Positions 36,666 to 51,600 of a stretch of 64,000 nt of DNA are shown here, one piece after another. The first letter of the stretch is position 1. Each line of letters opens with the position of its first letter. The position numbers were made by a program, and so were the translations under genes. This DNA comes from Breviolum minutum Mf 1.05b.01. Its lineage: Eukaryota; Sar; Dinophyceae; Suessiales; Symbiodiniaceae. Under the pieces are notes generated by a model. The model did not search any database. It was not told where the DNA came from and saw only the letters and a program-made list of their open reading frames with translations. Location of the stretch: positions 63,566 through 127,565 of the forward strand of contig DF239564.1 of the NCBI GenBank assembly GCA_000507305.1. The letters run 5' to 3'.

Positions 36666-39600
36666 NCAACCAAACAACCAAACAACCAACCAACCAACCA
36701 ACCAACCAACCAACCAACCAAAACACCTCAAGAAACCGTGGATGTCCCCGTGCTCCAATATGTCTCTGTCGCCACAAGGTCAGGCGCCTCAACGGTTCAC
36801 GCGATGAAGGGTCCAAATGTTTCACCCCAGTAAAACGGATTTTTTTCACCCCTTCAAAACAAAAGGGTTCCCATTGAACAAGTAGTCGATACTTTAAAAC
36901 ATCATAAAGGTGTTTATTGTGAATTTGTGAATGTATAATACTTTTGGTAGAAGGAATCCCAAACAACCACTTGGGATGAAGTGGTACTCTGTACCCAATG
37001 GGATAAATTACCAACCTCAACTGGTTAGCCGGATTTCTTCCATCAACAGTAGGGCATAACCAGAAATAGATGTTGACAACTACAACAATTTGGGAAGCCC
37101 ATGAAAGGGGGTCATTTGTGTACAAACCCAAACAACCCACCATTAAGGTGGGAAATCACTCAAACCGACCATACATTTGCATCTTGTTTATTTCATCAAA
37201 TACAGGTAATTTGATGTCCCTGGAAGGTAGTAACAGGTTAGTAAGTGGGTTATAACCCCAATATACCCCATTTATAAGTAGGTTGTAAGCTATTTACAAA
37301 CCATTGATCCTAACTTCGTGGGACATCCAAGTAATTTGATAATCCCCGTAATAGAGTTGTATTTTTGGTGAACATTGAAATCTGCAACGAGACACTTGAG
37401 ATCAAAATCAAAACCCACCAGTGACACCTTCAGTATACTGGTTGGTTCATGGGGATGCTTATAATGGCTGATTCTAATCCCTTGTAACTAGGCAGGTGTT
37501 CATTCCCTACATCAACCCAACCAACAGGGGTGAACTGATTACTGCTCTTCACAAGCTTGCTGGCTTGATTGTGCTGGACCGTTTCAGATTTGTTCTAAAC
37601 CGTCCAGGTGTAGTCATGGGGAAAATGGTGGGGGCCCCTTGGGATGGTACCCTGAATAATCAACCCCATATACACCTTATAAAATGGATATCTATTGGGT
37701 ATATGCCCTTCTAAAGGGCTCCTTGCAGGGCTTAAACAGCTAGGGTACCAACCAAGGGTACCAGCATTTTCCCTATGATGTAGTGACGTCAGGTGTTTTC
37801 GCACATCAACCGAAGGAAAGACCCCATAGGTTTTCATAGATGTCAGTGTGGGGAAGATGAACAAAAAACTTACGATGATTGGATCACCATTCAGCTAATG
37901 GTTTGGGTTGGTAGTTTGGGGCCCGGTGGTTTGGATTCCGATTGGATCCCCGAAAATAAAAGGGATTGTCACTTGAGGGTGTCCCTCGAATCCCAAACCA
38001 CCGGGCCCCAAAGCACCAACTAATTGATGTCAACGCTGAGATTGTTATTTGTGGCATAGGTTGGTGCCAGCACTGTAGAGCCAGGAAACGATAGGAAATC
38101 TTACCCTCCCCCCCCCCCCAAAAAAAAACACGGTTCTTCATTTTCCAATGACCCAAGCTTCTCACAACCAAGGCGCTTGTTCAAACAATTGAATAAAGCA
38201 CCCATAAGACCTCCACATACTGCCATCAGCCCAAAAATAGCAAATTCCTGCTGACAAGGAGCTCAGTTTGTTGGTGTTAAAATAGGAAGTTGTGAGGAAA
38301 CTACGCCGTCAGATTCAAGGTGCTTTGTTCAACATCTGTTGAAAGGTATGCAGCACTTTAAAGGGTTGAAACATGTAGGCATGCATTCTCATGAACAATG
38401 ATTTTTGCTGATTTAGAATCAAATTATATATATGTTTCTCTGCAAATATGATCTAATCATGGAAATACTAGATGATTCTATAGGTAAATATGATCTGGAT
38501 ACCACATGTACTCATGGATGAATGCGGGAGTCATGCTTGCATCTGCTGAATGTGATGTAAATAATCTAGGTGGTGGTTTCAAACCATTTGAGAAATGTTA
38601 GTCTGTTAGTCAAATTGGATCATTTCCCCAAGGTTCGGGTGAAAATAACAGATATCTGAAACCACCACCTAGACAAATGTGTTGCACAAATATATGCAAA
38701 CACCAACAAACCACTCGGTGACTCACGAGTTTCCACAAAATTCAAGGTTTACAGCTGATAAATCCATTATTCCTATCAAGTCGTCGAATCTTCGATGCTT
38801 TATATTTTTTTAACACATATCTTGGTATTGTAAGACATGATATGACATGCTCTTGTACATGGATGCTTGACATTTACGATTTACAAGGTTCGCACTACGT
38901 TTTACTTTTGGAACTTCGACATGAGTTCAAGCAATTCCTGTCTATCCTCGCGCCATATATCCCTAAATCAAAATATTCAACCCACCTGGATATTCGCCTG
39001 AAATCAACGGCATTTCAACCACATGTTCTGCTTACCCAAAAAGTTGGAGTTTTCTGAGTCATTCCTGCTTTGTTCGGCGCTCCTGCACGGGGAGTTTTCC
39101 ACATGTAAATTACATTGGCCTTGAACTGTTGCGTTTCTTGTTGAACCCTGTAAAAAAAATGTCCAATAAAAGAGAAGCATTACTTACTTCAAACTGTATA
39201 TGTCATAAGAATGCTATGTATTCTACAAGTACTTGCACGGTGACACTCTATCACCTTGTTTTCACTCATGTCCACTAATTAATCTAGTTTGTATCTTTCA
39301 TTATCTTTCCACCAAACAAGTTCAAACAAACTGCACCAGTCCAGGATGTAGTAATCCATATTGGTGAAGCGTCCAAAGCTCACAGGAACTCGCCAGCCTG
39401 TCCCAGTAAAACAACGACAAGTTGATCTAGCTACGTTCAACTACAAGGGAATCACCACCAGGAAGTAAGAGGCCTTAATTTAGAGTTTTGGACAGGGAAC
39501 CGTGGTATTGGGACAGTTTACAGTCTCACACCTTTCATCAACCTCATATTTTTTTAAAGACAATCTGACTAGTTGAGTGTTTTTACAAATGCCTTGCCTT

Positions 39601-42600
39601 CGTTGTTGTTTAGAGTTTGACACATTGGTCATACCTCCAACACCAAAAACAACAAACACAACTTCACAAGCCATACTGTTGATGGAAGAAATCCTGCACC
39701 ACCTGGGATGTATAAAACCCTGTAAATAATGGGAAATTTACCAAACCAACTGGTGCGATATTTCAGCCATCAACAGTAATACCATGCCCCCCGTTTTCCG
39801 AAGCCCCCAGGAAACCGCTGTTTTTTTTACACACCCACCTAAGAGTCCCCAAGGCAAACCATGATCTGCACCAACGAATAAACGACTGACCAAAGTGGAG
39901 ATACTTGCAGCTGCAAAGAGACGCATCCTGAAGGTCCATTAAAAAAAAGGCGTCAAAGGATGTATCCTGCGAGTGATTGGAAAGACTCTCTGAAGGTGTT
40001 TTTTCAAAAAACAAAATAATAAAACATATTCCGAAAGATTCATCACCAAAATGGTGGTGAAACATTGGGTAACAATTTACCATGTTTCTTTCCGTTAAAA
40101 GCAATTCACCAAACAAAAAACAAATTGCCCTTTTCTCGATCTCATGAGAAGGAGATCGGGTTGATGAAGCTTGAGGGGTTTTTCATCATCCGCTGTTTTC
40201 TGAGTGGAAAAAAGGGAAGTTTTCAGGTGGAAAACAAGTTGGGGATTGTGCCTGCTTGATGTTACGACGTCACGGTACATGTTGACATCTAGGCTTAAAA
40301 TTGCATGTTTTTGCATGGCTAGGGGAGTATTCAGAATAGAAAGCTTGTACAGATTCATATGCAAACTTGTGAAGTCATATGGGTCATTTACGTTGCAATA
40401 CACATCTGATTGAACTCAATTATTGGACTCGAAGCTACTTTCATATAGCTGTTTGGAATTTGTGTAAGTTCATAAGTCGATCTGTACTTCAAATGCTTCA
40501 AGCTTCTACTAGCTTCAAAACAAACAACATATCATTGACATATTCTTGACTATTCAAAAAGAATGTTGCAACACACAACCAAAAAAATGTGACTGTAATC
40601 TTCATGTATTTTTCCTAGATCCGTTTTTTTTTCTGAATGCGGTTAGACCTCTTAAACTCTATGATTTCAATCAATTCATGCATTCAAGGCACATGATGTA
40701 GGGATTCCTCGGTGTTCACCCAAAAATCAAGCGAGCTCAGAGTTCTTTTAAAATAGAGACGCCGTTGAATAAGAAAAAGGCTAAGTCCAAGAGGAGGAAC
40801 TACCCTCCCTGAAACTAACAGTTCGCACCTGAAAATGGATGGTTGGAATACCAGTTTCCTTTTGGGATACCCTATTTTCAGGGGCTATGTTAGTTCCAGG
40901 GAGTATAACTGGAGTTAGTTGGTGCCAATGACCCCCAACTTGTTGCGACACTTGGCTTGTCTGAAAATTTCGGGAAAATGGCCATCTTGGCTGCTAATGA
41001 ATGCTCATCACGCACCAGCCAGGGAAATCGTTTAGGACTTCGTACAAAACATCAAGGAATGATAGAAAACCATAGGGAAAATTAAGGATTCCCCCCTGCT
41101 TGGACATCCACATCTTTAAGACTAAGAGCCATCTATTCAACGACAACTAGGACGATCTAGCCGTCTTCCAGCATCTGGAATATGTTGGATGTGGGATGTG
41201 AAAGGCAATCAACAAGAGTGATCGAACGTCCTTTGACCCAGTTACAAGGTATTCGGTATTTGGAAGACTAGGGCAATGATGTTATGATGGGTGTATCCCA
41301 GTCCAGTTTGCTGTGGATACTGAAAACAAAAAAATCAAATAAGAGGACCTGTCTGTAAATGAACCTGTTTTTGGTGCTGAAGGTGTCTGGAAGGGGGATA
41401 CGACCAACCAATAGAATATAGACAATGATAAGAACAACCGCTACTCAAACCCATAACCCTACAGCAACAACATCTGTTGACTTTTTGAACAAAATGTCCC
41501 CAAGAGTTGCTTCTGTTGCAACTAAGGAGACCCTAAGGCAATGGATGCTCTTCTGTTATTTCCTTTCCTAAGTTACTTGGATGTCCCAGGAAGATAGTAA
41601 ATGGTTATATAGTAAATGGGTTATAACCCCAATATACCCCATTTATAAGTAGGTTTTTAACCCATTTACGAACCATTTACTAACTTCCTGGGACATCCAA
41701 GTAATTCTCCTAAAATCAACGAAGGTCACCTGAAACTTCAGGGGCCATGTTCATAGGGAAATTTCATTTATCAAAGCCGCATTTTTTCAGAAAAAATAGT
41801 CCTTGGTTTTCAGGAGTAAATATCTATCATAAAATCACAAGCCTCACAGATAGAAAGTTTCAGGACAAGATGGCGATGGTGGGCCAGGATTTTTGATATT
41901 TTTGACTTGATTCCATCCTGCCATTCCCTAAAGGAGACAACATCCAGCAAACAACACCCCCTCACCCCCAAAAAGAATGAATGGGCAGCAAGCCATCCAA
42001 TATGGTGAATGAAAGAACCAAGCTTGCTCCATGTCCCGCATTGTATATATTACATACCCCCCCTGAAAATTAATAAATGTCACCTGAAAAGGGAGCATGT
42101 TACAAAAAAAAACATCTTCCAACCATCATTTTTCAGAGGATCTTCCTTAGTTTTCAGGGGGAGTAATACTGTTGATGGAAGAAATCCTGCACCAGTTGAT
42201 ATGGTAAATATCCCATTATTTACAAGGTTTTATACATCCCAGGTGGTTGTTTGGGATTTCTTCCATCAACAGTATGTCGTAATTTACCAACCTAAAGGTA
42301 AATCTTGGGGGATGAGAAATCACCAAAACTTGAGGTTTACGAGCTTCACAAACACCCTCATGGTGTTTTTTTTAAATCTGGGCAAATTGGATGAACATGG
42401 CTTGTTAACCCCGTGAAATTTTAGATAGATAGCGAAAATGGGCTAATCTTTAACCAAAATCACCATCTTCCAAACCATCTTCCATTGGGTATCTATGTTA
42501 GGTTTTCAGGGATGTAAGTAGATCTTTCAAATCCCCAAGTCTGGTACATTTAATTTCTAAACATTTTCCTTTCACTTCACCATCAGACTTTGTTTTGGGA

Positions 42601-45600
42601 TCGGGGAAGCTCGCAACACTCTACTAGAACCTCAACATACCCCGAAAGAGCATACCGACCCCCCTTTTCACCCACCCGAATGATTCAATCGAATTCCTTT
42701 ATGGACTCTCGGTTTTTTCGGGTCTGGGGTATGTTCCAGGGTTATGTTGGACTGTCCTTACCCTAGGGATCCAATCACCTTCTGAGAATGGTAATGGAAC
42801 CTAAATACCTTTTGTTTTGGAGGTGATTGTACACCCCTTGCTCACCATCTGAGGTTCGGTGATTGGATCCTTAGGGTTAGAACAACCTGAAACCATGTAT
42901 GGAATATTTACCTACATTTACCATAAAAATCAACCAAATGTAGGGAAATATACCAATCCCATGGATCCTTAGGCTTAGAACAACGAAATGAAACCACGCG
43001 TCATATGCGATGTGCCTTCCTCAATGGCAAAGAGCACTGAACCCAAGGGTGCTCCAAAGGCTCCTGCGACGCCCGCCGCGGCACCAGCAGCCACCAGGTC
43101 ACGCACTTCCTGGAGGTTTCGGGAAGGTGAACTCCACAAAAAGCCAGTGAGCAGTTGACCCGAGTTTATGTATGGTATATTTTAAACATATATATATATA
43201 TATACATATACCAGCACCTTCAAGGGGGTGCCAAATGGTTCCTAAAGGGTGTCGATTCACCATCCCTTAGGGTTTAATTGGCACCCCTTTGAAGGTCCAG
43301 GTACAAGGGATGAATTTTGATGAAATACTACCCAAGTTGATCAAATATGGACCATAATAAGTTATCATACGTTTTCTGTCATGAACCAAGCAGTATTTGA
43401 TGGTTCATGTCATAAGGGGCGAGTTTTAAAAAGTTGGGGCAAACAAGATGTTGGATAGTTTTGATGGAGGAAATGTGGCTTGCAACCAAGATAGAAACAA
43501 AATTAAAAATATAACAACCATATTGGAGTATAACCATGTTTTTTTACCCAGTTTACCTATCCCTTCGCTGTCCCCCTTCCTTTAAACATTTTTAGGCTTT
43601 GCGATTTTTCAACTTAAAACCTTCATGTTGCCACTTCTAGTGGAAAGGGGGACATCCCAACGTAAAGATATCATACAAAATCATCCCAAAACTATCCAAT
43701 ATCCCAAAAAATACTATACAAATCATATATATATATATATCTACTTGGATAATTATTATGAATCATCACAATCAAAAAATACCATAGATCTGAGTGACTT
43801 TCGCCATCTCAGAAGAAAAAACCTGCGTTCAGAAGTACCCTCCTAGGAACTAACATATCCCCTTTCCAAAGGTACGTTTGAGTCGATGATTTTCCGAACT
43901 TCCCAAGGTGGGCGATGTGTTAGTTCCCTGGAGGGTAAACATCCCTAAACGGCACCCCCGCGACGGAAATCCCTCATGTCACGATAAGATCAAGCGAATC
44001 TATGACAGCAGAAATGAAGCTGTGAAATCAAACTCTGTTCAATCCATTGCTATCTTATGTTTTTCTTGAAACATAACATCCCCGGAGTTATCCACATCAA
44101 TCCAATGTTTTCCAAATACTTGTTTTTATATCTCTTAACTTGTGTGATATGGACCTTAAGCTCATTCTGCCTCTGAATGGGCTAAAGTCTTGCAGGAGAT
44201 GCCTTTGGATTCTAAAAAAAACAAAGTCTACATAAGCATTGGTACTTGACATGGTGCAATGCCCCCCCGTAATATACTTCATAGTTGTGCGTATATAAAT
44301 AAATATATACATATGTAAACTCATATTGAATTTTAATCATTACCGTATCATTACCAATAAAATTAAATTACACTCTATTTTGCATTTCAACACCACGAAT
44401 TTGCCCACCTGTTTCGAGTTGCTTGCGGCTTCCCCTACGGCCTACCACCTGAAATGGGGTTGGTTACCATCTCCATTTCCTCCCATCCCTGGGTTCGAAG
44501 CTCCTGGGTTCGGATGAAGGGTTTGATGGTATGATCCAAGTTCAACTGCGCAACCACCTCAGTTTGTTGGAGAAAAAACCGCAGCAGTGACTTTTCAAAA
44601 CTACAGCAGTGACTTTCAACAAAAACTAAAAGATATCTGGAAAAAAAACAATATGTGTATATAAAAAACAAATATATGTATACATACAATATTCATATAA
44701 ATATGTAAATATATATGTAAATATAAATAAAATATTTTGAATATAAAATATTTGAGATATAAAATAACTAGTAACTAGTGTATATATATGACATGAGAAA
44801 ATAAGTATTGTAAGACATATATGTTGTAATACAAATCAAATACAATATATAATATATACGTATACACATATATAAATATATATATGTAAACATTTATGCA
44901 TACACACACACACGCACTTATTTCCTAGGCCTTCAGTGACTCCAACATAATTACATACAGCATCATAGAAGATGAAACTCAAAAACTTTCATCATCACAA
45001 AATTCCTAGCACGCTGCAGATACATGTACATGGGATGTTCCAAGGATGACATCTTCGGGCCACTTATGCAAATCCCGTTAGGGTTCTATTTGCACCCAAA
45101 ACCGGAAGATGAAATCAATGATCAATAATGGTTGACACCCCCTTAACAAGGTCTTATTTCCTGCAGATTTCCGGCTGCGATTTGGGGAGCATAGTCCTTA
45201 AACTCCCATGATGTTGAAATATATAAAATCTGATGATATCTGATGATAGTAGATTAGACCCTTCCATGGGAACCCAAAACCTTCATTTTTGGGGGTTATA
45301 ACCCATATTTTGGGGGGTGTAAAACCTTCATTTTTCATGGTTTTGGGGTCCAAAGGTTGGTGGCATTCGATTTTTTTTATTGGCGGATTACCATGATATT
45401 AGATTATCCTGCACGATTTGATGTAGTAGATATTCCCATTATACAAGGTTTTGTACATCCCAGGTGGTTGTTTGGGATTTCTTCCATCTAGGGATTACAC
45501 CCCGGAAATTTAACATAGCCCATGAAAATGGGCCTTCCCAAAAGGAAAGTAGTCTTCCAACCATCATTTTGCAGGGGCTATCTTAAATTTCGGGGGTGTA

Positions 45601-48600
45601 TTGATTCCCGATGATGCATTTTTTCTCAATCTTGAAGCCAAGGGTCTGCACCAATAATTGCACCACTGTGAATCATTGGCCCTTCCTGTGGAATGCAAGG
45701 CCCAGTTGTTTCCTACAAGAAATCCCAGCCCAACAAACCCTTGATGGTTCAGAAATCAAAAACACCTCACCACCATCAATAAAAAACACCACTCCAAGCT
45801 TTCTGGGTGTCCTTTACCTCCCCCCAAAAAACAACATGAACACCTGAAACCCTGAAGACATCACGAAGTCAAACATCTTCCTTCAAACTTCAGAGGTTGC
45901 AGTTGAGTTCACCAATCCAGGCAAAATTTTCATGTCATCTTGGCCGAATGTCATCCGTTTCTTCCCATCAGAAAAAGGGTAGCCTCTGGTAAACTAACAT
46001 AGCAATTGAATATCCCCATGTTCAAGAGGAAATGCATTTTCCAAGGGTCCATTTTTCATTGCTATGTTAATCTACCGAAGTGCATCACCCGAGATTGCAG
46101 CAAAAAAACATGTCAAAGAATTCAAAGAACATGTTCCACCTTGTTTGGTTTCTCAAACATGACCTTGGTATGCCACCAGGTACTTCAATATAAACATCAC
46201 CAATAGAATCAAGTTGAAAATACGGAACATGACCAGTTTAGCTATACAAAGTACCTTTTTAAGGCCCTACTTCACAGGTGCTCCAGCAAATCCTTTCCAT
46301 TTTTGTTTCGGTCCCCTGCCTTACCACAAGGCAAACCAGCAGAGACGCTGAAAACGATGCCAACAGCTTTGGCTAGCAACGTATGAAGGCCTACGACCTT
46401 GACAGAGATGGACATGTGCTATACATGCAGGGTTTGCAAATTATCTGCTAATTATCAACTTCAAACATCACAAGAAATAGCCTCCCCGAAACGAACAGCA
46501 AAAACGCCTGCATTCCGGGATGCTTGGAAGATCATGATTTGAAAATCATTTTAGGCCCCCAAAGGTGATTTTTGGTCACAGCCCCAAGAAGGGGTTGTAT
46601 AGCGTTTTTCGCAGGGCCCCTTTTTTCGGCATCCCCACAACCAAGAGCTTTATGAATGTGGATATGTTCGGGATGCTCCTCCCAGGATGCCAGTCATTTT
46701 GAATATTTTTTTGTTGTTTCAGGATCTCGAACTCAAATGTTACTTGTTACTGGGTTTTGAAACATCCCAAGGTAGATGGCATTTTGATTGAAAAAATACT
46801 GGTTGAATATCGCATTGCTTGGTTGATTCAATGTTTGGATGGTTGAACACTTGGTTGCTTGGTTTGTGTGTTGGTTGGTGGGGTGGAACCACAGCAACCA
46901 ACGGCACCAACGAAACATACACTGTGGGATAATGCATTTTGTCCACTTGCTTCTTGTTCTACATCTTGACCGGTAAAGTTTGAAAACGGATTTACAAAAT
47001 AAGTTCAGAATTCCGGTTTTGCCAATACTTAATGAATTAATGAGATGTAACTATCTGGGATGATTGGTTCTGGGGAAGGCCTAATCCAATCCGTAATCCG
47101 TGGATCCATTGGTGGATCTTTAATCTTAAGTCTTAAGTAGTGCGTAATCCGTTGCATTTAGATGGTCAACTTCATGCGTTCCCAACCTGGAAAGCCGTGA
47201 AACCTGGACATACGGCACTGCTTTAGGAAGCTTTGGGGCCCAGCACTGGAAAAGGGAAGCCCCCAAATTGTGGGGAAACGCATATGAAATTATAATTTGA
47301 TACAATTGTATCCAGGTCACAAGAAGCCCACGGCATGCCTGAAAGAGCTTCTTTTGAAGTCATCCACATGCAGGCCGCCGGGGCCATGTTAACTAGGGTA
47401 TCGTCAGATCCCACCTGCTTAGGCGGAACCCACTCCGCCGTACCCCAAAAAAGACGGCCTTCTGGGAAGCCATCCTGCTCTGACGGCAAAAAGATTTTGC
47501 CGTAGTACGGATCTGGCTTCCCTTTTAAAAACACCTCAAAACCATGGTGGCCCCACGCCTTGCCAGACTGGTGTTTGACTATCAGGCCTGCCCTCATTTG
47601 CACCAACTCCTCCGAGGATTTGTCATGCAAGTTGCATAATTGAAGGGACGGGGCAGGTTCGTGGTCTTAATGTGTCAGGTATACGGTATCTTACTTTCAA
47701 GGACGGCGATTCCAAACACGAGACTGACCTGAAAATTTGTGTTGCCCTTTCCTCGTCGTCCTGCACTGCGCCGATGATTTGTTCGATACAAACGAAGTAC
47801 CCATTCACGCTCATTCCATGCACGCTGCCTCCTCAGGACGAGGCCTTTTCTGGCTCACCGCCTGTTCAACCCACCAGGTCAATTCGACGGTTTCTCTCTT
47901 GACTGTTTGGGGGCTTACCCCTGGGTATGTCCTGCAAGGTACCTATTATTTGTGAACAAGCCGTCTCTTAGAGTGAGACATCAAAATGCGATAGCATAGT
48001 CTATGTTCCAATCCCGCGGGCCCAACGCCATTTAGAGGCTGGCGTCCTTTGGGGCGTCTGTAGCTTTCGCATGGCGCGCCAGAGAAAAAGCGTGCCTCTT
48101 TACCCCATCCTCGTCAAAACGTTTGATGAACAAACCAAAGTTGATGACGACATGTTTGAATCAGTCTTCGGCTTGGGCCTTTGCCTCTGCAGCTTCCGCC
48201 TCTCTCAGCTGCTTCTCCTCAGTGCGTCATGTGGCAGCCGGGCCAAGGATCTCCTACGCCAGCTCTGGGTTCCAAACTTCCATTTACCATCATCCATCCT
48301 ATTGTGTTGCATACCTCCCCATCTGAAGCAAACCCTGGAGCTTGACGCTTTGAAGCTCGAGGCTGTGCTTGTGCGCAATCCTCCAGCCTGGCTTCTTTTA
48401 CTCCCGTCGGAATTTTCATCCCTTTCTTGGAGCTGCCAACCATGCCGCAGACTTCGAGTGCCTGCGCTGCAAGGTGTTAGACCCCATCTACCCGGCCCAA
48501 GCCTTCTTCCTCTGGTTGCCAGTCATCTTAGACTTTCGGCCACCGCGGGAAGGATACATGGTCCTCGGTTTGAACATGTCAGGCGCTGTTCTGCTAGGTA

Positions 48601-51600
48601 GAATCGCAATGCGCAAAGCAAATGAATCAAGGGAGTCACGAGATGTCAGTGAGTTTGGTATAAAGAGTAGCACATGCATATTCAAGTATACATATCAGTG
48701 TGTCTATAAACAAAATACAAATATAATATATCTTTACAACAAACAATATCTGTTCCAGACATGTATAAGGAAACCTATCTTTTTTGGTGAGTTTACGTTC
48801 ATTACTCTGTTCATCCCCAGTACATTTGTGGGCTAGTCGAAAGACTCTGACCTCCACACTTCACGCAAATCAAATAACAAGATCGTCCAAATTCAACGGA
48901 AATCCAAGCCTGGAGTCAAAGCTTTGTATGGAAGAAATCCAAACCAAATCCTTGAGTTCTTTCTTGTAGGCTTTGGCTTCTAAATCACCTGGTTCGAAAC
49001 CCACCTCTATTTTGCTTAGAAAAAAAACAAAAAAAGCTCAAAAAAAGAGGCATCTCCGAGTTCTTTTCGTTGTTGCAACTTTCTAGGTAGGTCACCGCTT
49101 GCTTGTAAGTCTGTTTCAGCTTGTTTGTAAGGCCGTTTCAACATTCTTAGACATTCAGTTTTAAGAAATCATCACTCCACAGCCAGCGAATCACTTGCTA
49201 CCATTCACCTCGGAAAAGCGCGTCGGAATGAAAGTTTTCATTGCAATAGAATCTCTGTGATCAAACTGCTTGTTTCGGCAACACATGCATATAGCGCAGC
49301 TGCCACGTGCATAAAACAGAAATACGACCACTAAATGCTGCTGATGGAAGGTGACGTGGGATCAACGCAAGTTGATTTTATTTCTTTCAACTGAAAGTGG
49401 GAAGACAATGGGGTGCGGACATCAACTCCTTTACAGAAGGGCGGATATTGTGTGCAATGAACGCAAGCCGGAAAGGGGGCAAGAGAAGCGGTCCCTATAG
49501 ATCACCCAAGCAAAACAAACTACAGACTTGAAGCGCATTGCGTCCAGTACAGGTCGGAGCGGCCTCTCTCAGCCACTTGGACTGGCGCTTTTCGGGATGC
49601 CAAAGATACGGCTTGCCTGTTGTACCTCGTCGCATCATTCCACTCCCGTGGCTTTGTTACTTTGTTTCGATACTTTTTGAGATATGCTGCATTGGTGGCA
49701 ATACCTACTTCCCAGGCATCTGCCTTTATCCTTCTTCAACAAACCCGAGACCGGGCAGTCACTGCCAATGCCGGGGCATCCTGCACAGTCAAACCGATCA
49801 GAGTAAGAGTATACTTGGCCGAACCAAACCTTTGAGTACAACCACTTCAGCAAACTCACATGACATTGTCAGTCAGAACCAGCCATATCTCACGGCCCCA
49901 AGATGCTTCAATAAATCATAAGTACAAACATTGGGGAGCGCATGTTCTATACAGTCTTCAGACATGTTCAGTCGAGACACGTCAGCAAAAAGATCGAGCA
50001 GCAAGAGAGCGGCCGGGAGGCGTCTAAGGGCTTGCGAGTTTTGCAACTATTTTGGCAACATCTACATGGGGGTTGCCAACTTGCTGTCCAAACGTCGTGA
50101 CTAGGGTAGGGAATGGGCCGGGGCGAACCAAACACACTGAAGGCAGTCATGACATCACTAAAGAAAAAAACATACGTATACATCTCAAGATGGCTAAATT
50201 ATATGTTCCAAAAGAAAACTACAATTAAACAAAACATGTAAGTAATATGTAAATGCAAATTTACATTCACGTACGTATGCATACATTCGAAAGTAAAAAA
50301 CACAGGCGATATAAAAACTTATTTGTCACTTCACGAAATTGAAGAAGGTTTTTGTCCCTATTCTACTAAACTCCCGGTTTAACGTCCTGTCGGTCACCCG
50401 GACGGATTCCCGGTTTAGCGTCCCGTCGATCACGCCCCCGCAAAAGCTACCTATACGCTGCTTTAGGAAGCTTTGGGGCCCAACACTGGAACAGGCGGGC
50501 GGAAGGGGCTGGATGAGAATTAAGGGTTAGTGGGCAGACCCTGTCAGGAAAAGTAATCCGTAAGATGCTAACCTGTAATCCGGCCTAATGATTAGGGATT
50601 CGAAGGAATCATGCCAGTTTATTTAAACATCAGCACATCAGCAGCACAATCATTCCATTAATAGAAGTGTATAAAGTATGCCCTTCAGGGAACTAACATA
50701 TACCACCTTCGGAAAAGGAACATCATCTTCAACAGTGCCTTGGGATGGGATATGTTAGTTCCCAGGCGGGTATAAACAAAACACATCTTCCCTGTGCGAC
50801 TGCATCCCAAGGTGCACTCGGGAAATCCACGCCATTCAAATAGCACTTGATCCTGAAAACTTTTGGCTGACTTGGATGATCAATGGGAGAATGATTTGCC
50901 TTCCAAAGTGGTGATCAATGAAATGAACACAAAGTCCCACAAAATGAGAACAACAATATACTGGTAACCATCTGACTGGCATGACGGGGACTCCGATGGG
51001 CCCAAATATGCACCCGAACAACATCAAGAAAATCGTCTGTATTTTTGTTACTTTTTCGGGCGGGGACACTCCTGTAAACTAACATGGCCATGGAGAATCC
51101 ACCATTTTGATGGTATTTACCGAACATGTTTCTTTTATATAATGAGAAAACTTTGAACAAACAAACTTCTGTATTTCTGTTTTATCTTGCTGTCAGGGCT
51201 ATGTCTATTGTCCATTTATAGGGCAGTCCTTCTGTTTGAGTGTACGGTCACTTACTTTGGGAACATGGGGAACCTGAAATGGTCACTATTGGCTGAGGTT
51301 TACAGATTGGTCGACCTATATGTCTATCTGAGTTGCGGACAACATTTGGTACATGGCGTTCCAGGACATCTTGTAGTGATGGCATCAACCCCACGACCCT
51401 CCATCGATACTACTTTACTTGGATGTCCCACAAAGTTAGTAAATGGTTAGTAAATGGGTTATAACCCCAATATACTCCATTTATAAGTAGGTTATAACCC
51501 ATTGATCCTAACCATTTACTAACTTCCTGGGACATCCAAGTAGTCATACCTAATTTTGTCGGATACTCAAATGTGTTTCCATTTAAAAAAAAACTGTAGT

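Larger units (their letters stand above)
47080..50590. mobile_element. GC-richer insert inside a CLC intron, possible transposed segment
   Basis: This block is more GC-rich than its surroundings and free of palindromic families. GTAATCCG occurs twice near each end (47090, 47140, 50550, 50573). GGCCTAATCC at the left faces CTAATCATTAGGCC on the opposite strand at the right. A 38-bp direct repeat (CTGCTTTAGGAAGCTTTGGG then GCCCA and CACTGGAA) lies at 47218 and 50458. Together these suggest an inserted unit, possibly a DNA transposon derivative. No transposase was recognised. Confidence 0.35.

Noticed and set aside
36403..37143. Long minus ORF of 246 codons through the CA repeat
   Set aside because: Most is Cys-Val repeat translation. 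Only [20 protein letters not shown] within it is a true exon.
48071..48601. Plus-strand ORF of 176 codons ([16 protein letters not shown]...)
   Set aside because: Leu/Ser-rich and likely an antisense shadow. The minus frame at 48219-48443 looks more protein-like, and neither is recognised.
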